A DNA stretch of 64,000 nt from an uncultured Lachnospiraceae bacterium (GTDB taxonomy: Bacteria > Bacillota > Clostridia > Lachnospirales > Lachnospiraceae), in NCBI GenBank assembly GCA_947086895.1, contig CAMUAR010000003.1, positions 1 to 64,000 on the forward strand, written 5' to 3'. Under the pieces are notes generated by a model. It searched no databases and was not told where the DNA came from. It worked only from the letters and a program-made list of their open reading frames with translations. The number at the start of each line of letters is the position of its first letter. The stretch's first letter is position 1. This document shows positions 62,975 to 64,000 of the stretch, piece by piece. Position numbers and translations under genes: made by a program.

Positions 62975-64000
62975 ATGAAAGCTTACGGAGTGAATGCGCT
63001 TCGAAGAATGTACCTGGAATTTTTTGAAAGCAAGGGGCATTTAAAAATGAACAGTTTTTCCCTTGTGCCGCAGAACGATAAGAGCCTTTTGTTAATCAGT
63101 GCGGGAATGGCGCCGTTAAAGCCGTATTTTACCGGGCAGGAGATTCCGCCGCGCCGCAGAGTAACGACATGTCAAAAGTGCGTGCGCACAAGCGATATTG
63201 AAAATGTCGGCAAAACGGCGAGACACTTGACATTTTTTGAGATGCTTGGAAATTTTTCGTTCGGGGATTATTTTAAACACGAGGCGATTGCGTGGTCGTG
63301 GGAATTTTTGACAAAAACGCTTGGAATGCCGGAGGACAGGCTTTATCCGTCGATCTATGGGGAGGACGACGAGGCGTTTGAAATATGGAACAAAGAAGTT
63401 GGAGTTCCAGCAGAGCGCATTACGCGCTTTTACCGCGATGAGAACGGTGAGTGCGATAATTTCTGGGAGCATGGCGCAGGCCCTTGCGGTCCTTGTTCGG
63501 AGATTTATTTTGACCGCGGGGAAAAGTATGGCTGCAAAAAACCAGACTGCAAAGTCGGCTGTGAGTGCGACCGCTATATGGAAGTTTGGAACAATGTGTT
63601 TACTCAGTTTGAGAGCGACGGAAATCGCAATTATACCGAGCTGGAGAATAAAAATATTGATACTGGAATGGGGCTTGAGCGCCTTGCTGTTGTAATGCAG
63701 GATGTGGACTCTGTTTTTGATATTGATACCATGAAAGCAATCCGGGATAAAGTGTGCGAGATGGCGCAGGTCGTGTATGAGACAGATAAGAAAAAAGACA
63801 TTTCAATCCGATTGATTACAGACCATATCCGCTCTGTGACCTTTATGGTTTCGGACGGTATTTTGCCGTCGAACGAGGGAAGAGGTTATGTGCTGCGCAG
63901 ACTTTTGCGCCGCGCCGCGCGCCACGGCAGACTTTTAGGCATTGACGGGCTGTTTCTTGCAAGACTTGCAGAAACAGTGATTGCAGAGTCAAAAGACGGC
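62975..64000 (+). CDS. alaS: Alanyl-tRNA synthetase, 5' part (runs off the window)
   Basis: AlaS charges tRNA-Ala. The 342 codons present have no stop and continue past the window end. The class II core is clear: it begins [22 protein letters not shown], then [26 protein letters not shown] with motif 1, [33 protein letters not shown] split across motif 2, and the GMGLERLA motif 3 near residue 230. The tRNA-recognition domain starts near 245 and the editing and C-terminal domains lie beyond the edge. ATG 62975 follows GGTGA; ATG 62963 would add four residues. Confidence 0.95.
   Translation, partial: MKAYGVNALRRMYLEFFESKGHLKMNSFSLVPQNDKSLLLISAGMAPLKPYFTGQEIPPRRRVTTCQKCVRTSDIENVGKTARHLTFFEMLGNFSFGDYFKHEAIAWSWEFLTKTLGMPEDRLYPSIYGEDDEAFEIWNKEVGVPAERITRFYRDENGECDNFWEHGAGPCGPCSEIYFDRGEKYGCKKPDCKVGCECDRYMEVWNNVFTQFESDGNRNYTELENKNIDTGMGLERLAVVMQDVDSVFDIDTMKAIRDKVCEMAQVVYETDKKKDISIRLITDHIRSVTFMVSDGILPSNEGRGYVLRRLLRRAARHGRLLGIDGLFLARLAETVIAESKDG

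Overview
The window comes from a low-to-mid GC Gram-positive anaerobe of the Clostridia, most likely a gut-type Lachnospiraceae. The evidence is the gene content: Gram-positive PolC, PrkC/PrpC signalling, a DivIB/FtsL/SpoVD-style division cluster, a SpoIIIE/FtsK translocase, a domain-permuted family 3 beta-glucosidase of the Butyrivibrio/Ruminococcus type, and no ftsA beside ftsZ. The assignment is inference from gene content; no species can be named. All genes but one (the HAD phosphatase at 7.5-8.1 kb) read on the + strand.

Layout. 0-3 kb: palindromic repeats, then a GH3 glucosidase with its domains in reversed order. 3-8 kb: uppP and a SpoIIIE/FtsK translocase that carries ten 13-residue tandem repeats, ending at a convergent terminator shared with the HAD gene. 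8.6-14.7 kb: a winged-helix regulator with a cysteine cluster, a membrane glycerophosphodiesterase, a YgiQ radical-SAM protein with a Lys-rich tail, and an aldose epimerase. 14.9-28.8 kb: a dense housekeeping run, murF-priA-def-fmt-yugP-rsmB-rlmN-prpC-prkC-rsgA-rpe-thiN, mostly with overlapping or closely spaced genes. It joins cell-wall synthesis, replication restart, N-formyl-methionine handling, ribosome maturation and Ser/Thr phosphorylation. 29-31.2 kb: ychF and lgt.

31.3-43.6 kb: the division and cell-wall (dcw) cluster rsmH-ftsL-PBP-PBP(SpoVD-like)-murD-ftsW-murA-ftsQ-ftsZ. mraZ, mraY, murE, murG and ftsA are missing from their usual places, yet a good promoter followed by a 10-bp-period AAAGTGG array, resembling the MraZ operator, sits before rsmH. 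43.8-48.8 kb: a MATE exporter and an ABC exporter whose FtsX-type permease is cut by one in-frame TGA. 49-57.5 kb: polysaccharide deacetylase, bactofilin, then pyrH-frr-uppS-cdsA-dxr-rseP-ispG (nucleotide, ribosome recycling, isoprenoid, phospholipid and membrane proteolysis genes). 57.5-62 kb: polC. 62.2-64 kb: two identical tRNA-Glu(CTC) genes in a local duplication, one with an inserted palindromic element, and the 5' part of alaS behind a perfect consensus promoter.

Most of the window is conserved housekeeping sequence. I found no clear undescribed multi-gene system. The most unusual signals are the orphan MraZ-like operator, the TGA-interrupted permease, the repeat array in the SpoIIIE linker, the LexA-like box before uppP, the KTA active-site variant in the SpoVD-like PBP, and the palindromic elements at both ends.
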